From the NCBI GenBank assembly GCA_030682655.1, contig JAUXNU010000062.1, positions 1-32,209 of the forward strand: a DNA stretch of 32,209 nucleotides. Reading direction: 5' to 3'. A program made the position numbers and the translations under genes. The DNA is from Actinomycetota bacterium (lineage in GTDB: Bacteria > Actinomycetota > Coriobacteriia > Anaerosomatales > JAUXNU01). A model generated the notes under the pieces. The model ran no database searches and was not told where the DNA came from. It worked only from the letters and a program-made list of their open reading frames with translations. How positions within the stretch are numbered: the first letter of the stretch is position 1; every line of letters starts with the position of its first letter. Positions 1 through 14,497 of the stretch are shown in pieces.

Positions 1-80
1 GCCCACAGGCGTCGACGTCTCTCATCGAACTCTCCCGCGAGCGCCCGATAGCGCTCTCCGATCGCATGCTCGTTGATCAT
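1..80 (-). CDS. Transposase N-terminus, ISAzo13-like, cut by window edge
   Basis: On the reverse strand an ATG at 80 opens a frame that runs off the left edge after 26 codons. The peptide starts MINEHAIGERYRAL and continues with a charged DERRRRLW segment. This resembles the N-terminus of ISAzo13-family transposases, which have a charged 'RYRAL...DER.RRLWAA' segment ahead of a DDE catalytic core. Only the extreme N-terminus is visible, so neither the catalytic residues nor the inverted repeats can be checked. The ribosome site upstream is weak (AAGTAAG). It lies 5' to 5' with the trp operon promoter. The family call rests on memory of the N-terminal motif and could be wrong; the frame itself is convincing as protein. 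Confidence 0.55.
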   Translation of the reverse strand, partial: MINEHAIGERYRALAGEFDERRRRLW

Positions 81-193
81 ACGATCTTACTTCGACATCA
101 CCAGCCAATCTCCTACTTGTTGTTTGACGCTTCCTAAGTGCAAGAGGCTTTGCACTGACTTTGTCAATTCAGGGCCTGCGATTGGCCTGCGAG

Positions 194-222
194 TTGCACC
201 GTCCCTCTTCGGCGTGTAGAGT
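194..222 (+). promoter_or_regulatory. Promoter of the trp operon
   Basis: A -35 hexamer TTGCAC at 194-199 and a -10 hexamer TAGAGT at 217-222 are separated by 17 bases. The -10 ends about 12 bases before the first T-box leader sequence, so transcription would start just ahead of Stem I. This is a match by eye to the housekeeping sigma consensus. Confidence 0.5.
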
Positions 223-234
223 AACCTGCAATCG

Positions 235-533
235 GATATGAGCCGTTGACGGGGAGTAGTACCCCGGTACGCGCAAGCATAGAGAGTCGGGGATGGTGGA
301 AACCCGGCGTGAGCGTCCGGTAGGGAATGGGCCCCCGAGGCACCAGGGCAAAGGCATTGCGCCGACTAGTCCTGGCGGAACCCCCACCGATACAAGGGGC
401 CGGGTATTCGGAACGAGTCGCGCGAGGCGACACGGACCACGTACCGTCAGGACAAGTGGGCTCGCCGCATCTGGTGAGTCAACAAGGGTGGCACCGCGAG
501 ATTACCTCTCGTCCCTTGAGGATGAGGGGTTTT
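235..533 (+). promoter_or_regulatory. T-box riboswitch, tryptophan specifier (TGG)
   Basis: This is the untranslated leader of trpE. Visible T-box parts are the GGGAGTAGTA bulge region at about 239, the distal Stem I elements AGAGAG (about 281) and GGTGGAAACC (about 294), and the specifier segment GAATGGGCC at 325-333. That segment fits the usual 'GAA-codon-RCC' context and places TGG, the tryptophan codon, at 328-330. The canonical T-box sequence AGGGTGGCACCGCG is at 485-498, directly before an intrinsic terminator. In this family uncharged tRNA pairs with the specifier and the T-box bulge and stabilises the antiterminator. The inferred role is to let the trp operon be read only when charged tRNA-Trp is scarce. 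Confidence 0.93.
505..533 (+). terminator. T-box-controlled intrinsic terminator before trpE
   Basis: A 10-bp stem (505-514 with 520-529, two wobble pairs) closes a 5-base loop and is followed by TTTT and a T-rich stretch. The 5' arm directly follows the T-box sequence, so it would be mutually exclusive with the antiterminator. Confidence 0.9.
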
Positions 534-585
534 GTGTCTTCCGGGCCCTCATTCTCGAGGTATGTGCCGAGAAGGAGCGAGGGCA

Positions 586-4774
<4,189 letters not shown>

Positions 4775-4841
4775 ACGCGGTTTCGCCACAGGGCGGGCTG
4801 CAGGATTTCGGGGTATGTGCCCCGGGGATATGGAGGACGAG

Positions 4842-6209
4842 ATGGGAAGCGACAAGACGAGGTTCGGGCTTGATGAGACCAGGATTCCCGAGGCCTGGTA
4901 CAATATCATCCCCGATCTCAAGAACCCACCGGCGCCGCCGAAGGTGGTCACGCCTGACGGCACGGAGCTCGGACCGGACCAGATCGGCGAGGTCATGGCT
5001 TCGCTGTTCCCGATGGAGTGCCTCAAGCAGGAGATGTCCCCGGACCGCTGGATCGACATCCCGGGTGCGGTCATCGACGTGTACAAGACGTATCGTCCGT
5101 CGCCGATGCTGCGCGCCCGTCAGCTCGAGAAGGACCTCGGCCTGCCCGCAGGCGTCAAGATCTTCTACAAGTACGAGGGCGTGAGCCCCGCCGGCTCTCA
5201 CAAGCCCAACACAGCCATCCCGCAGGCGTATTACAACAAGCAGGAAGGCATCACCAAGATCTCGACCGAGACGGGTGCGGGCCAGTGGGGCAGCGCGCTG
5301 TCTATCGCCGGCGCGCTCTACGGCATCGACGTCGAGGTCTTCATGGTCAAGGTCAGCTACGAGCAGAAGCCCTACCGCCGCATCCTCATGGAGACCTACG
5401 GCGCGACCGTTCACTCCTCGCCGACCAACCTCACCGACGCCGGTCGCCACGTGCTGTCGATGGATCCGGACTCGACCGGTTCGCTCGGTATCGCGATCTC
5501 CGAGGCCGTCGAGGTCGCAGCGAAGAATCCCGACACGCACTACTCGCTCGGCTCGGTGCTGAACCACGTATGTCTGCACCAGACGATCATCGGCCAGGAG
5601 GCTATCGAGCAGATGGCACTTGCCGAAGAGGAGCCCGATGTCGTCATCGGGTGCGTCGGTGGCGGTAGCAACTTCGCCGGAATCGCATTCCCGTACTACC
5701 ACCGCAAGCTTGAGGGCAAGAGCAACGCACGCCTGCTCGCGGTCGAGCCCAAGGCGTGTCCGACACTCACCGCCGGTGAGTACCGATACGACCTGGGGGA
5801 CGAGGCCGGCATGACCCCGCAGATGCTGATGTACACGCTCGGACATGATTTCGTCCCGGCCGGTATCCATGCCGGTGGCCTTCGCTATCACGGCGACTCG
5901 CCGCTCGTCTCGCAGCTTGTCCACGAAGGCGAAGTAGAGGCCGTCGCCGTTGACCAGACCAAGTGCTTCGATGCCGCCGTCCAGTTCGCGCGCGCCGAGG
6001 GTATCCTGCCCGCACCGGAGTCGGCCCACGCGATCCTTGCCGCCATTAACGAAGCCAAGGCTGCCCAGGCGGCGGGCGAGGACAAGACGGTGCTCTTCAA
6101 CCTCTCCGGTCACGGCCACTTCGACCTGTCGGCGTACGAGGCATACAACGCCGGCGAGCTCGTCGATTACGACTTCGCCGCCGGTTCGACGTTGTGCGAA
6201 CCTGAGTAG
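4842..6209 (+). CDS. trpB2: TrpB2-type tryptophan synthase beta chain
   Basis: A PLP enzyme of the TrpB-like (TrpB2) family, 455 residues, longer than ordinary TrpB. The PLP lysine is Lys121 in GVSPAGSHKPNTA, where ordinary TrpB has GAHKINN. Other features are ETGAGQWGSAL, the phosphate-binding CVGGGSNFAG and the C-terminal NLSGHGHFDL. Members of the family make tryptophan from indole and serine and are thought to act without TrpA or as indole salvage enzymes. ATG 4842 was chosen over ATG 4815 because GGAGG lies 5 bases before it. It sits within the trp operon together with a standard trpB, so it is presumably under the same T-box control. Confidence 0.92.
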   Translation: MGSDKTRFGLDETRIPEAWYNIIPDLKNPPAPPKVVTPDGTELGPDQIGEVMASLFPMECLKQEMSPDRWIDIPGAVIDVYKTYRPSPMLRARQLEKDLGLPAGVKIFYKYEGVSPAGSHKPNTAIPQAYYNKQEGITKISTETGAGQWGSALSIAGALYGIDVEVFMVKVSYEQKPYRRILMETYGATVHSSPTNLTDAGRHVLSMDPDSTGSLGIAISEAVEVAAKNPDTHYSLGSVLNHVCLHQTIIGQEAIEQMALAEEEPDVVIGCVGGGSNFAGIAFPYYHRKLEGKSNARLLAVEPKACPTLTAGEYRYDLGDEAGMTPQMLMYTLGHDFVPAGIHAGGLRYHGDSPLVSQLVHEGEVEAVAVDQTKCFDAAVQFARAEGILPAPESAHAILAAINEAKAAQAAGEDKTVLFNLSGHGHFDLSAYEAYNAGELVDYDFAAGSTLCEPE

Positions 6210-6224
6210 CTCTTCGAGGAAGGA

Positions 6225-6902
6225 ATGACGGCGGGGGCCCTTCGGGGTCCCCGCTTCCCACACATGAGGAGAACACGAGTCAAGATATGCGGCCTGACAT
6301 CGGCCGCAGACGCTGCCGGGGCGGTACGCGCCGGTGCGGATGCGGTCGGCGTCTTGCTGGCCGAGTCTCCTCGGCAGGTTTCTGTGAGCGAAGCTGAGGA
6401 GATCCTCGCCGCCGTGCCGCCGTTCGTCGCGCGCGTTGGCGTCTTTGTCGACGCACCAGCCGACTACGTGGAGGCCGCCGTGAGGCGGCTTGGCCTGCAC
6501 GCGGTGCAGTTTCACGGCGACGAGAGTCCCGAGCAGTGCGCCGCGGCGCCGGCTCCGGTCATTAAGGTTCTTAAAGTCGGCACGGGATTTGATAGTAGTG
6601 TGGTGGAGCCCTACCGGGGCAGCGTGGCCGCCGTGCTACTCGACACATACGAACTTGCGAAGAGCGGCGGTACTGGCAAGACGTTTTGCTGGCAAGGAAT
6701 CACCAGTCTTCCCGGTTGGGCTCCGTTCGTTCTCGCGGGCGGACTCACGCCCGGCAACGTCGGTGAGGCCATCGCGACGCTCTGTCCCTACGCCGTCGAC
6801 GTGTCGTCCGGTGTTGAGGAACGCCCACGCGCCAAAGACCGTCTGCTCATGCAGGCATTCGTCGCGGCGGTTCGTGCGGCGGACGCGGAGGTGAGACGGT
6901 GA
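6225..6902 (+). CDS. trpF: Phosphoribosylanthranilate isomerase
   Basis: Converts phosphoribosylanthranilate to its ribulose form by Amadori rearrangement. The protein is 225 residues. The catalytic Cys lies in VKICGLTS and the catalytic Asp in [32 protein letters not shown] near the end is the phosphate-binding region. The family fold begins about 13 residues in. ATG 6225 has GAGGAAGGA directly before it, whereas ATG 6264 has no ribosome site, so the extra N-terminal residues are probably translated. They are encoded by a very stable hairpin (6231-6254). The stop overlaps trpB by 4 bases. Confidence 0.93.
   Translation: MTAGALRGPRFPHMRRTRVKICGLTSAADAAGAVRAGADAVGVLLAESPRQVSVSEAEEILAAVPPFVARVGVFVDAPADYVEAAVRRLGLHAVQFHGDESPEQCAAAPAPVIKVLKVGTGFDSSVVEPYRGSVAAVLLDTYELAKSGGTGKTFCWQGITSLPGWAPFVLAGGLTPGNVGEAIATLCPYAVDVSSGVEERPRAKDRLLMQAFVAAVRAADAEVRR
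6231..6254 (+). promoter_or_regulatory. UUCG-capped hairpin just inside the trpF reading frame
   Basis: Ten bases at 6231-6240 pair fully with 6245-6254 (one G-U) around a TTCG tetraloop. It begins 3 bases after the trpF ATG and 21 bases after the trpB2 stop. There is no T-run, so it is not an ordinary terminator. It could lower trpF translation, stabilise a processed mRNA end or act as a weak attenuator. Confidence 0.5.
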
Positions 6903-8110
6903 GCGAGCAGTACTCCGGCGCTGACGAGCGCGGCTACTTTGGTCCCTACGGCGGAGCGTTCGTGCCCGAGACCATCGTGCCTGCGCTGGCTGAGCTCGAA
7001 GCGGCGTTTCGGGACGCTCAGAGCGACCCCACCTTCGCCGAGGAACTCGCGACGCTGCTCCGCGACTACGTCGGTCGTCCTTCGCCGCTCTATCGCGCGA
7101 CGCGGCTTGCCGAGGCGAGCGGACTCGGCGCGGTTTACCTCAAGCGCGAGGACCTCAACCACACAGGCGCGCACAAGATCAACAACACCCTCGGCCAGTG
7201 TCTGCTGGCGCGGCGCATGGGCAAGAAGCGCGTCATCGCCGAGACCGGCGCGGGCCAGCATGGGGTCGCCACCGCGACTGCGGCGGCGCTCCTTGGCATG
7301 GAATGCGCCGTCTTCATGGGTACCGAGGACATTCGCAGGCAGTCGCTCAACGTCTACAAGATGAAGCTTCTCGGTGCCGAGGTCGTGCCCGTCGACGACG
7401 GGTCCGGCACGCTCGCCGATGCCGTGACCGCCGCGATGCGTCACTGGGTCGAGCGCGTACGGGACACGTTCTACGTGCTCGGATCGGCGCTCGGGCCGCA
7501 CCCGTATCCCACGATCGTGCGCGAGTTCCAGAAGATCATCGGCGAGGAGACGTTGACTCAGCTCGCCGAGAAGGGCGTCGGACGGGTCGACGCGGTCGTC
7601 GCGTGCGTCGGCGGCGGCAGCAACGCCATCGGCACCTTCTACCCGTTCCTGCGCGCACTTCCGGCAGAGGAGCGCCCGCTGCTGCTCGGCGCCGAAGCCG
7701 CAGGCAAGGGTATCGACACCTTGCTCACCGGTGCTTCGCTCGCGTTGGGAGACCCCGGTGTGATGCACGGCTTCTACTCGTACCTGCTCCAGGACGAGGC
7801 CGGGAACCCGCTCGAGGCGTATTCGATCTCCGCGGGCCTCGACTACCCGGGCATCGGCCCGGAGCACGCGTACCTGCACGACGAGGGCCTCGTTCGCTAT
7901 GAGCCCGTCACGGACGAGCAAGCACTCACGGCCTTCGAGCTCCTGTGCCGCACCGAAGGCATCATCCCGGCGATCGAGTCGAGCCATGCGCTGGCGCTGC
8001 TGCCTCTGCTGGCCGAAGAACTCGGCCCCGACGCAGTGGTGGTCGTGACCGTGAGCGGCCGAGGAGACAAGGATGTCGACATCGTTCGAGAGGCGGGACT
8101 CGGTGAGTAG
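6899..8110 (+). CDS. trpB: Tryptophan synthase beta chain (TrpB1 type)
   Basis: Condenses indole with serine in the alpha2-beta2 tryptophan synthase. The protein is 403 residues, normal length. The PLP lysine is Lys93 in [13 protein letters not shown], the catalytic Glu is Glu115 in AETGAGQHG, and [10 protein letters not shown] binds the cofactor phosphate. The N-terminal [13 protein letters not shown] is typical of TrpB1. GTG 6899 overlaps the trpF stop and the 3' end overlaps the likely trpA start, which fits coupled synthesis of the two subunits. Confidence 0.97.
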   Translation: MSEQYSGADERGYFGPYGGAFVPETIVPALAELEAAFRDAQSDPTFAEELATLLRDYVGRPSPLYRATRLAEASGLGAVYLKREDLNHTGAHKINNTLGQCLLARRMGKKRVIAETGAGQHGVATATAAALLGMECAVFMGTEDIRRQSLNVYKMKLLGAEVVPVDDGSGTLADAVTAAMRHWVERVRDTFYVLGSALGPHPYPTIVREFQKIIGEETLTQLAEKGVGRVDAVVACVGGGSNAIGTFYPFLRALPAEERPLLLGAEAAGKGIDTLLTGASLALGDPGVMHGFYSYLLQDEAGNPLEAYSISAGLDYPGIGPEHAYLHDEGLVRYEPVTDEQALTAFELLCRTEGIIPAIESSHALALLPLLAEELGPDAVVVVTVSGRGDKDVDIVREAGLGE

Positions 8111-9089
8111 CTACGTGGGAGACGATTCCGGCATCTTGCGCTCAGGGTCCTCGCCGCGGCTCCCGGCGCAGCCGGTAGACGCGGCTGCGGAGTCTTCGCT
8201 TCAGATGCCGGAATCGTCTGCGGCGATGCTCACCGAAGCATTCAGGAAGGGTAGACCAGCCCTTGTCACCTATCTCATGGGCGGGTATCCGGATCGGGCG
8301 ACGTCGCTCGAGTCGCTGAGGGCAGCGGCTGCGGCTGGGGCCGACGTCATCGAGCTTGGTGTGCCGTATGGCGACGCACTCGCGGACGGCCCCGTCATCG
8401 TTCGGGCGGCGAACGTCGCTCGCAGAGTGGAAGGTGGCTTCGGCCTGCGCGAGGCCATCGCACTCGCTGCGGAGTTCCTCGGGCACGGAGCCCGAAGCGA
8501 ACACTCCGCAGGCGTCGAAGACGCTGAGTTACTTGTGGCCCCCGCCGAGGACCGTGAGCGAAGGGCTCCGTGCCCGGAGGAGACACCCCCGCTCGCGCTC
8601 ATGACCTACTACAACCCGATGCTCCGCCTCGGACTCGAGCGCACTGCGCAGCTCGCGCGCGACGCGGGGGTCGCGGGCTTCATAGTGCCTGACATGCCGC
8701 CCGACGTTGCCGGGGACTGGCTGTCTGTGTCCGGTGGGCTAGACACGGTGTTCCTCGTCGCTCCCACCTCGACCTACGAGCGCCTCGCGCTGGTCGGGCA
8801 GCGGTCGAGCGGCTTCGTGTACTGCGTGTCCACGACCGGCGTCACGGGCGAGCGGTCGGAGCTGCCGCCGGAGCTGGCGGGGTTCGTTGCACGCGTGCGC
8901 GAGCACACACAGCTGCCGCTGGCGGTCGGGTTCGGAGTAGGCACGCCGCAGCAAGCCGCGGGTGTCGCGGCCCTCGCCGATGGAGTCGTCGTGGGATCGG
9001 CGATCGTCCGGCGCCAAGGAGACCCGGCCGCGGTCGGGCAGTTCGTCTCCGAACTGGCCGACGCGGTTCATGGGGCGCAGTCCGGCTAG
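8103..9089 (+). CDS. trpA: Tryptophan synthase alpha chain with two element-derived insertions
   Basis: Cleaves indole-3-glycerol phosphate to indole and glyceraldehyde phosphate. From GTG 8103 (GAGGCGGGA upstream, overlapping the trpB stop) it is 328 residues, about 60 longer than usual. Catalytic Glu84 in [16 protein letters not shown] and Asp95 are present, as are [23 protein letters not shown] and VGFGVGTP. Two stretches do not belong to the family: about 40 residues before [17 protein letters not shown], and about 33 residues between AAEFL and [11 protein letters not shown]. Each coincides with a palindromic DNA element. An alternative start at ATG 8226 matches the family N-terminus but has no ribosome site and would leave the first element untranslated. 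The 3' end overlaps a convergent gene by 3 bases. Confidence 0.93.
   Translation: MSSYVGDDSGILRSGSSPRLPAQPVDAAAESSLQMPESSAAMLTEAFRKGRPALVTYLMGGYPDRATSLESLRAAAAAGADVIELGVPYGDALADGPVIVRAANVARRVEGGFGLREAIALAAEFLGHGARSEHSAGVEDAELLVAPAEDRERRAPCPEETPPLALMTYYNPMLRLGLERTAQLARDAGVAGFIVPDMPPDVAGDWLSVSGGLDTVFLVAPTSTYERLALVGQRSSGFVYCVSTTGVTGERSELPPELAGFVARVREHTQLPLAVGFGVGTPQQAAGVAALADGVVVGSAIVRRQGDPAAVGQFVSELADAVHGAQSG
8120..8219 (-). repeat. Palindromic element at the trpB-trpA junction
   Basis: A 17-bp perfect inverted repeat (8120-8136 with 8203-8219) encloses a 66-base core. Read on the reverse strand the core begins GAAGCGAAGACTCCGCAG and ends GGCGAGGACCCTGAGCGCA, nearly the same as the core of the element at 8480-8576. 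It falls in the extended TrpA N-terminus. Confidence 0.75.
8480..8576 (+). repeat. Palindromic element inside trpA
   Basis: A 14-bp perfect inverted repeat, CGGGCACGGAGCCC (8480-8493) with its complement at 8563-8576, encloses a 69-base core beginning GAAGCGAACACTCCGCAG and ending GCCGAGGACCGTGAGCGAA. It is translated in frame as an insertion in a TrpA loop. The core matches that of 8120-8219, but the stem sequence is unrelated. Confidence 0.75.
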
Positions 9090-9589
9090 CGCCTCACCCG
9101 GGGCGAGTTCTTGATGCCCTTGCGGCGATAGGCCTTGCTGCTCTTGGTGATCTTGCGGACCGAGCGCTCGGCGTCCCGGCGCGCGTTCATCTCGTGCAGG
9201 GCGTAGAAGGTGCCCTTCTTTTTGTTCTTCCACTTCTCGAAGATCACGACGTGGCCCGGGGTGAGGACGGCATCGCCCGGCTTGAGCCTCTTCGTGGAGA
9301 TGCGCTTGCCGCGAGTGTGGATGGTGCGCGTGGTGTAGGACTTGTCGAGCTTCCAGGCCATCGACACGAACCCGGAGCAGTCCCTGCGATAGCCACGGTA
9401 GTAGCCACGCTGACTATACTGGACGTTCTTCTTCACCCAGACCTTGGCTCGGGAAACGACCTTGCTACGGGTGATGGCTGATGCGCTCGGGGGAGACACG
9501 GTGAGCGCCAGCGATAGGGCCATGCCGGCGAGAACCAGCGTGGTTGCGCGGCGGAGCCACGCGCGAGTGGGACGGTCGGTGGTGGTCAC
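9086..9589 (-). CDS. Secreted NlpC/P60-like cysteine peptidase
   Basis: A 167-residue protein, probably a cell-wall peptidase. From GTG 9589 (AAGGACAAGGA 6 bases upstream) it has a basic N-terminus and a hydrophobic segment at residues 15-38 ending in SASA, read as a signal peptide or anchor. The domain that follows shows the NlpC/P60 order: nucleophile Cys71 in RDCSGFVSMAW, His113 in TPGHVVIFEKW and a third polar residue near His132 in LHEMN. The C-terminus is very basic. The frame stays open far upstream of GTG 9589, but that part is Arg-rich and lacks family features. It converges on trpA. The substrate is not predictable. Confidence 0.75.
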   Translation of the reverse strand: MTTTDRPTRAWLRRATTLVLAGMALSLALTVSPPSASAITRSKVVSRAKVWVKKNVQYSQRGYYRGYRRDCSGFVSMAWKLDKSYTTRTIHTRGKRISTKRLKPGDAVLTPGHVVIFEKWKNKKKGTFYALHEMNARRDAERSVRKITKSSKAYRRKGIKNSPRVRR

Positions 9590-9915
9590 GAGCTGTCCTT
9601 GTCCTTGGCGAACGTACGCCACGTTGCGCGTCTGCATTGGCAGATCGGTCGCGCGGCGTGCCGGTCCCCCCGGGACTCTGAGGCCCATCTCAGGGCACAT
9701 CTCCGGGCGGCGGCCGGGGACAGGGAAGCGATATCGGTGCCAATCCCGGCTCGTGGCGGATCCGCTGCCTTCCCGAATCCGACGTCTTCGCAGGTTGCGT
9801 ATGGTGTGAGCGACGCATGTGTTTCCTGTGAAGTGGGCGGTCCTGGCACGTGTATCGCATAGCATGGGCCATCGAACGCGATACCGGCTCAGGCCGGAAT
9901 CAGGAGGTACTTGAG
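9590..9915. other. Intergenic region, no gene seen
   Basis: This 326-base gap lies between the divergent NlpC/P60-like and SHOCT genes and must hold both promoters. I see no convincing -35/-10 pair, RNA gene or repeat. Open frames here are Arg/Pro-rich and lack ribosome sites. Confidence 0.4.
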
Positions 9916-10233
9916 ATGATGTATCAATACGGAAACGCAGTCCCGGAACACATGTTCCGAGGAGACTTGTTTGGCGTAGGAGGTCTGGTCTTCATGGGAT
10001 TCGGATTGCTCGTGATCGTAGGTTTGATCATCTGGCTGGTTGTCGCGCAGAGCCGCTCGCAGGTTGTTGTCGCGCAGCACCCGACGTATGCGGGAACCCC
10101 GGTTCCACCGCCTGTGACCGCGTCAATGGTGGCCGACCCTGCCGAGACCATCGCTCGCGAGCGTCTTGCCCGGGGAGAGATCGACGCCGAGGAGTTCCAG
10201 CGCGTTCTCGCTGCACTTCGCAGCGCCAGGTAG
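9916..10233 (+). CDS. Small membrane protein with C-terminal SHOCT domain
   Basis: A 105-residue protein. ATG 9916 was chosen because AGGAGG ends 8 bases before it. One hydrophobic helix (about residues 22-44, LVFMGFGLLVIVGLIIWLVV) is followed by a Pro/Val-rich linker. The C-terminal 25 residues, ETIARERLARGEIDAEEFQRVLAAL, match the SHOCT (short C-terminal) domain, thought to mediate oligomerisation. Function unknown. It is followed by a GNRA-capped hairpin and then the protease gene on the same strand. Confidence 0.8.
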   Translation: MMYQYGNAVPEHMFRGDLFGVGGLVFMGFGLLVIVGLIIWLVVAQSRSQVVVAQHPTYAGTPVPPPVTASMVADPAETIARERLARGEIDAEEFQRVLAALRSAR

Positions 10234-10258
10234 CCGACAACCACGCATCATCGGGGCA

Positions 10259-10280
10259 CCCCACGACGCGAGTCGCGGGG
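10259..10280 (+). terminator. Hairpin after the SHOCT gene
   Basis: Nine-base arms (10259-10267 with 10272-10280, one mismatch) close a GCGA tetraloop 25 bases past the stop. The following bases are only weakly T-rich, so terminator function is uncertain. Confidence 0.4.
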
Positions 10281-10398
10281 CGCTTCTGCATGCTGTGTCA
10301 AGAACCCCTTCTGGAGGAACAAACTCCAACATACGTGTTGTACGCTCCGGCAGGCTTGCGAGGGTTCATCTGCGGGGCAGGGGCCAAGGAGGGGCACA

Positions 10399-12498
10399 AT
10401 GAAGCGCATCGCGAGTGCCGCGCTTGTCGCGACGGTTCTGTGCGCGCTCGTCGCATTTCCGGGCGCATCGGCGTCCGGCGCGGCGAACCGCACGACGGAC
10501 AACATCCCGTACGATATCTCGGCGCAACTCAAACACTTCGACCCGCCGTCGCAGGAGCCGACGATTGCCGACCTGGCTGCGCTCGACATCCCAGCGGATA
10601 TCCTTGCCGAACACGGCGACCCTGATCTTGTTCTTGAGCTGTTTGACTGGTCCGCGGATCACGCAGGTCCCCACAGTGTGCCGTTCTGGAAAGAATCGTC
10701 TGGCACGACGCATTCGGACGTGTACGTCGGGTGGGCCGATCTTGAGGCCCCCGCGACCTCGAGCCAGCAGGACCAGACGATCACACCGGATCAGATCCAG
10801 TACATGGCAGACGAGTTCGATGCTCGAATCTGGGAGTCGGACGTCTTTCACTTCGGCAACTACATGCCACGGGCTTCCGGGCCGGGCATGGACGGCTCGC
10901 GGGCCGCGATCATGGTCTACAACATCCGCGATGACGCGTATTGGACGAGCTACCGGTTCTACGTCGCCGGCTACTTCTGGGGCGGGCTCAACGATGATCT
11001 GGGCATCAACGCGGTGTTCGTGGACAGCTTCAACTGGGCGGACCGAACCGGTTCGGACTCAGCGCGGCCCTATCTATATGAAGGGACGCTCGCGCACGAG
11101 TTCGAGCACTTGATCCACAACGATGTGGACGGAAACGAAGACTCGTTCCTCGATGAGGGCATGGCAGACATGGCCGAGCAGTTCCTCTACGGGACCCAGG
11201 CCACAGGCGGACACATCGGCGAGTATCTCTACTACCACAGGGACTCCCTCACGGACTGGGACGGGGAGCTCTACGACTACGGGAATGCGGTCTTGTGGCA
11301 GGACTACCTCTGGGAGCACGCCGGCGGTGGGGCGCTCGGTGCGCCGCTCGCGGGTCGCGTCGCTCCCGGCTACGAGGCCAACATGTTCGACGAGACCGAC
11401 GACAAGTTCGCCGACTCCGGCGACGCGTTCATCTGGAATCTCATCCACAACCAGACCAACGGGCTGGCGAGCATCGGCGAGCTCGTGGGCGGAATGCCCG
11501 AGGTGGAGCAGCTTCATCGCGACTACACGCTCGCGAACCTGCTGGACGGGAAAGTCGGCCAGTCGCAGTGGAACTACCGCAACCTGGCGCTAGGGGGAGC
11601 GGACTCGGACTACTACACGATCGATGACGGGATCGCGTTCTACCAGTCCAACGTCAACGGCAACATGCCGCCGACTCGCAAGAATGTGCGTCGCCGGACA
11701 GGCGTTGAGTCCTGGGGTGCGTACTACCGCACCTTCGGTGGCGCAGAGCCGGGTGTCACAATGGCGTTCACGGGCAGCGCCACAGACGGAGTCACTCCGC
11801 ATTCCGCGCCTTCCGAGTGGTATGCGGGGCTTGGGAACAACCTGCAGAGGGGTCTCTCTCGCGAGTTCACCGATGTCGCCCCGGGTTCACAGCTCTCCTT
11901 CTGGACGTGGTACGACATCGAACAGGATTGGGACTACGGCTACATCGAGGGGTCTGCTGACGGCACGAACTGGGCCAAGCTCGCGCAGATCAGCGCGCTT
12001 CCGGCGGGCGGAGCCACGAACATCTACGGTTCCTCGGCCTGGGACGGTCCGGGAGGACTGACCGGCAACTCGGGAGGGTGGCAGCAAGCGACGTTCGACC
12101 TCGGTGGACTTTCCGGCGACGTCTTCGTGCGCTTCCGCTACGCGACCGACGAGGCCGTCAACGGACTCGGCTGGTACGTCGATGACGTGAGCGCGGGCGG
12201 CGAGTCGGACGCGGTCACCGATGCAACGCGGCCGCTTTGGACCGATGGCGGCTGGATGTTCACGAACGGGATGCAGGACAACGACTGGACGTGTGACGCT
12301 TATGTCCCCTACGTGAAGGCGAAGTGGCCGTGGTTCACGCTTACTCCGGTCGTCCCGTCGGCGGGAGTCGGTGTGACTGGAAGTATCTGGATACCCACGC
12401 AGTACCTCAAGAACAACAAGATCTACGGAATCGTCTCGAACCGCCCCAGCGGGTCCTTCGAGTCCGTGGGGCGTCTGACAGTGCAGAAGAGCAAGTAG
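10399..12498 (+). CDS. Secreted zinc metalloprotease, immune-inhibitor-A/M6-like
   Basis: A 699-residue exported protein. AAGGAGG precedes ATG 10399, and a signal peptide (residues 1 to about 26, hydrophobic core AALVATVLCALVAF) ends at ASASGA. The zinc motif is HEFEH at 233-237, with a downstream Glu253 in FLDEGMADMAEQ, typical of peptidases of the M6/immune-inhibitor-A group. The C-terminal third (about 440-600) has SQLSFWTWYDIEQDWDYGYIEGSADG and WQQATFDLGGLSGDVFVRFRYATD, resembling the beta-sandwich module of immune inhibitor A and MAM-like domains. It probably digests extracellular protein for amino acids. A strong hairpin follows the gene. The exact peptidase family is less certain than its metalloprotease nature. 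Confidence 0.82.
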   Translation: MKRIASAALVATVLCALVAFPGASASGAANRTTDNIPYDISAQLKHFDPPSQEPTIADLAALDIPADILAEHGDPDLVLELFDWSADHAGPHSVPFWKESSGTTHSDVYVGWADLEAPATSSQQDQTITPDQIQYMADEFDARIWESDVFHFGNYMPRASGPGMDGSRAAIMVYNIRDDAYWTSYRFYVAGYFWGGLNDDLGINAVFVDSFNWADRTGSDSARPYLYEGTLAHEFEHLIHNDVDGNEDSFLDEGMADMAEQFLYGTQATGGHIGEYLYYHRDSLTDWDGELYDYGNAVLWQDYLWEHAGGGALGAPLAGRVAPGYEANMFDETDDKFADSGDAFIWNLIHNQTNGLASIGELVGGMPEVEQLHRDYTLANLLDGKVGQSQWNYRNLALGGADSDYYTIDDGIAFYQSNVNGNMPPTRKNVRRRTGVESWGAYYRTFGGAEPGVTMAFTGSATDGVTPHSAPSEWYAGLGNNLQRGLSREFTDVAPGSQLSFWTWYDIEQDWDYGYIEGSADGTNWAKLAQISALPAGGATNIYGSSAWDGPGGLTGNSGGWQQATFDLGGLSGDVFVRFRYATDEAVNGLGWYVDDVSAGGESDAVTDATRPLWTDGGWMFTNGMQDNDWTCDAYVPYVKAKWPWFTLTPVVPSAGVGVTGSIWIPTQYLKNNKIYGIVSNRPSGSFESVGRLTVQKSK

Positions 12499-12508
12499 TC
12501 TCGGTGCC

Positions 12509-12550
12509 ATGTGTCGCGGGAGAAGCCGTTGCGCTGCTCCCGCGACACAT
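12509..12550 (+). terminator. Long hairpin after the metalloprotease gene
   Basis: A perfect 14-bp inverted repeat, ATGTGTCGCGGGAG (12509-12522) with its complement at 12537-12550, encloses a 14-base loop and begins 11 bases past the stop. There is no T-run, so it may be a factor-independent terminator of the T-less high-GC type or an mRNA 3' stabiliser. Confidence 0.55.
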
Positions 12551-12688
12551 CCGCTGCTGGTGAAGTACGACGGAGCGCCTGCTCTGCTCTGACGTCGGCG
12601 TGTTTCAGCTTCGCTGGCCCGGTTCGTGCTACCCTAGCGCCTTGTGCGTCCGCACGGACGCGCGTCTTCGGCAGGGAAGTGACATCGC

Positions 12689-14493
<1,805 letters not shown>

Positions 14494-14497
<4 letters not shown>

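Noticed and set aside
9590-9865. Extended N-terminus of the NlpC/P60-like protein up to 9865
   Set aside because: The upstream part is Arg-rich with no family resemblance, and GTG 9589 has a ribosome site directly before the signal peptide.
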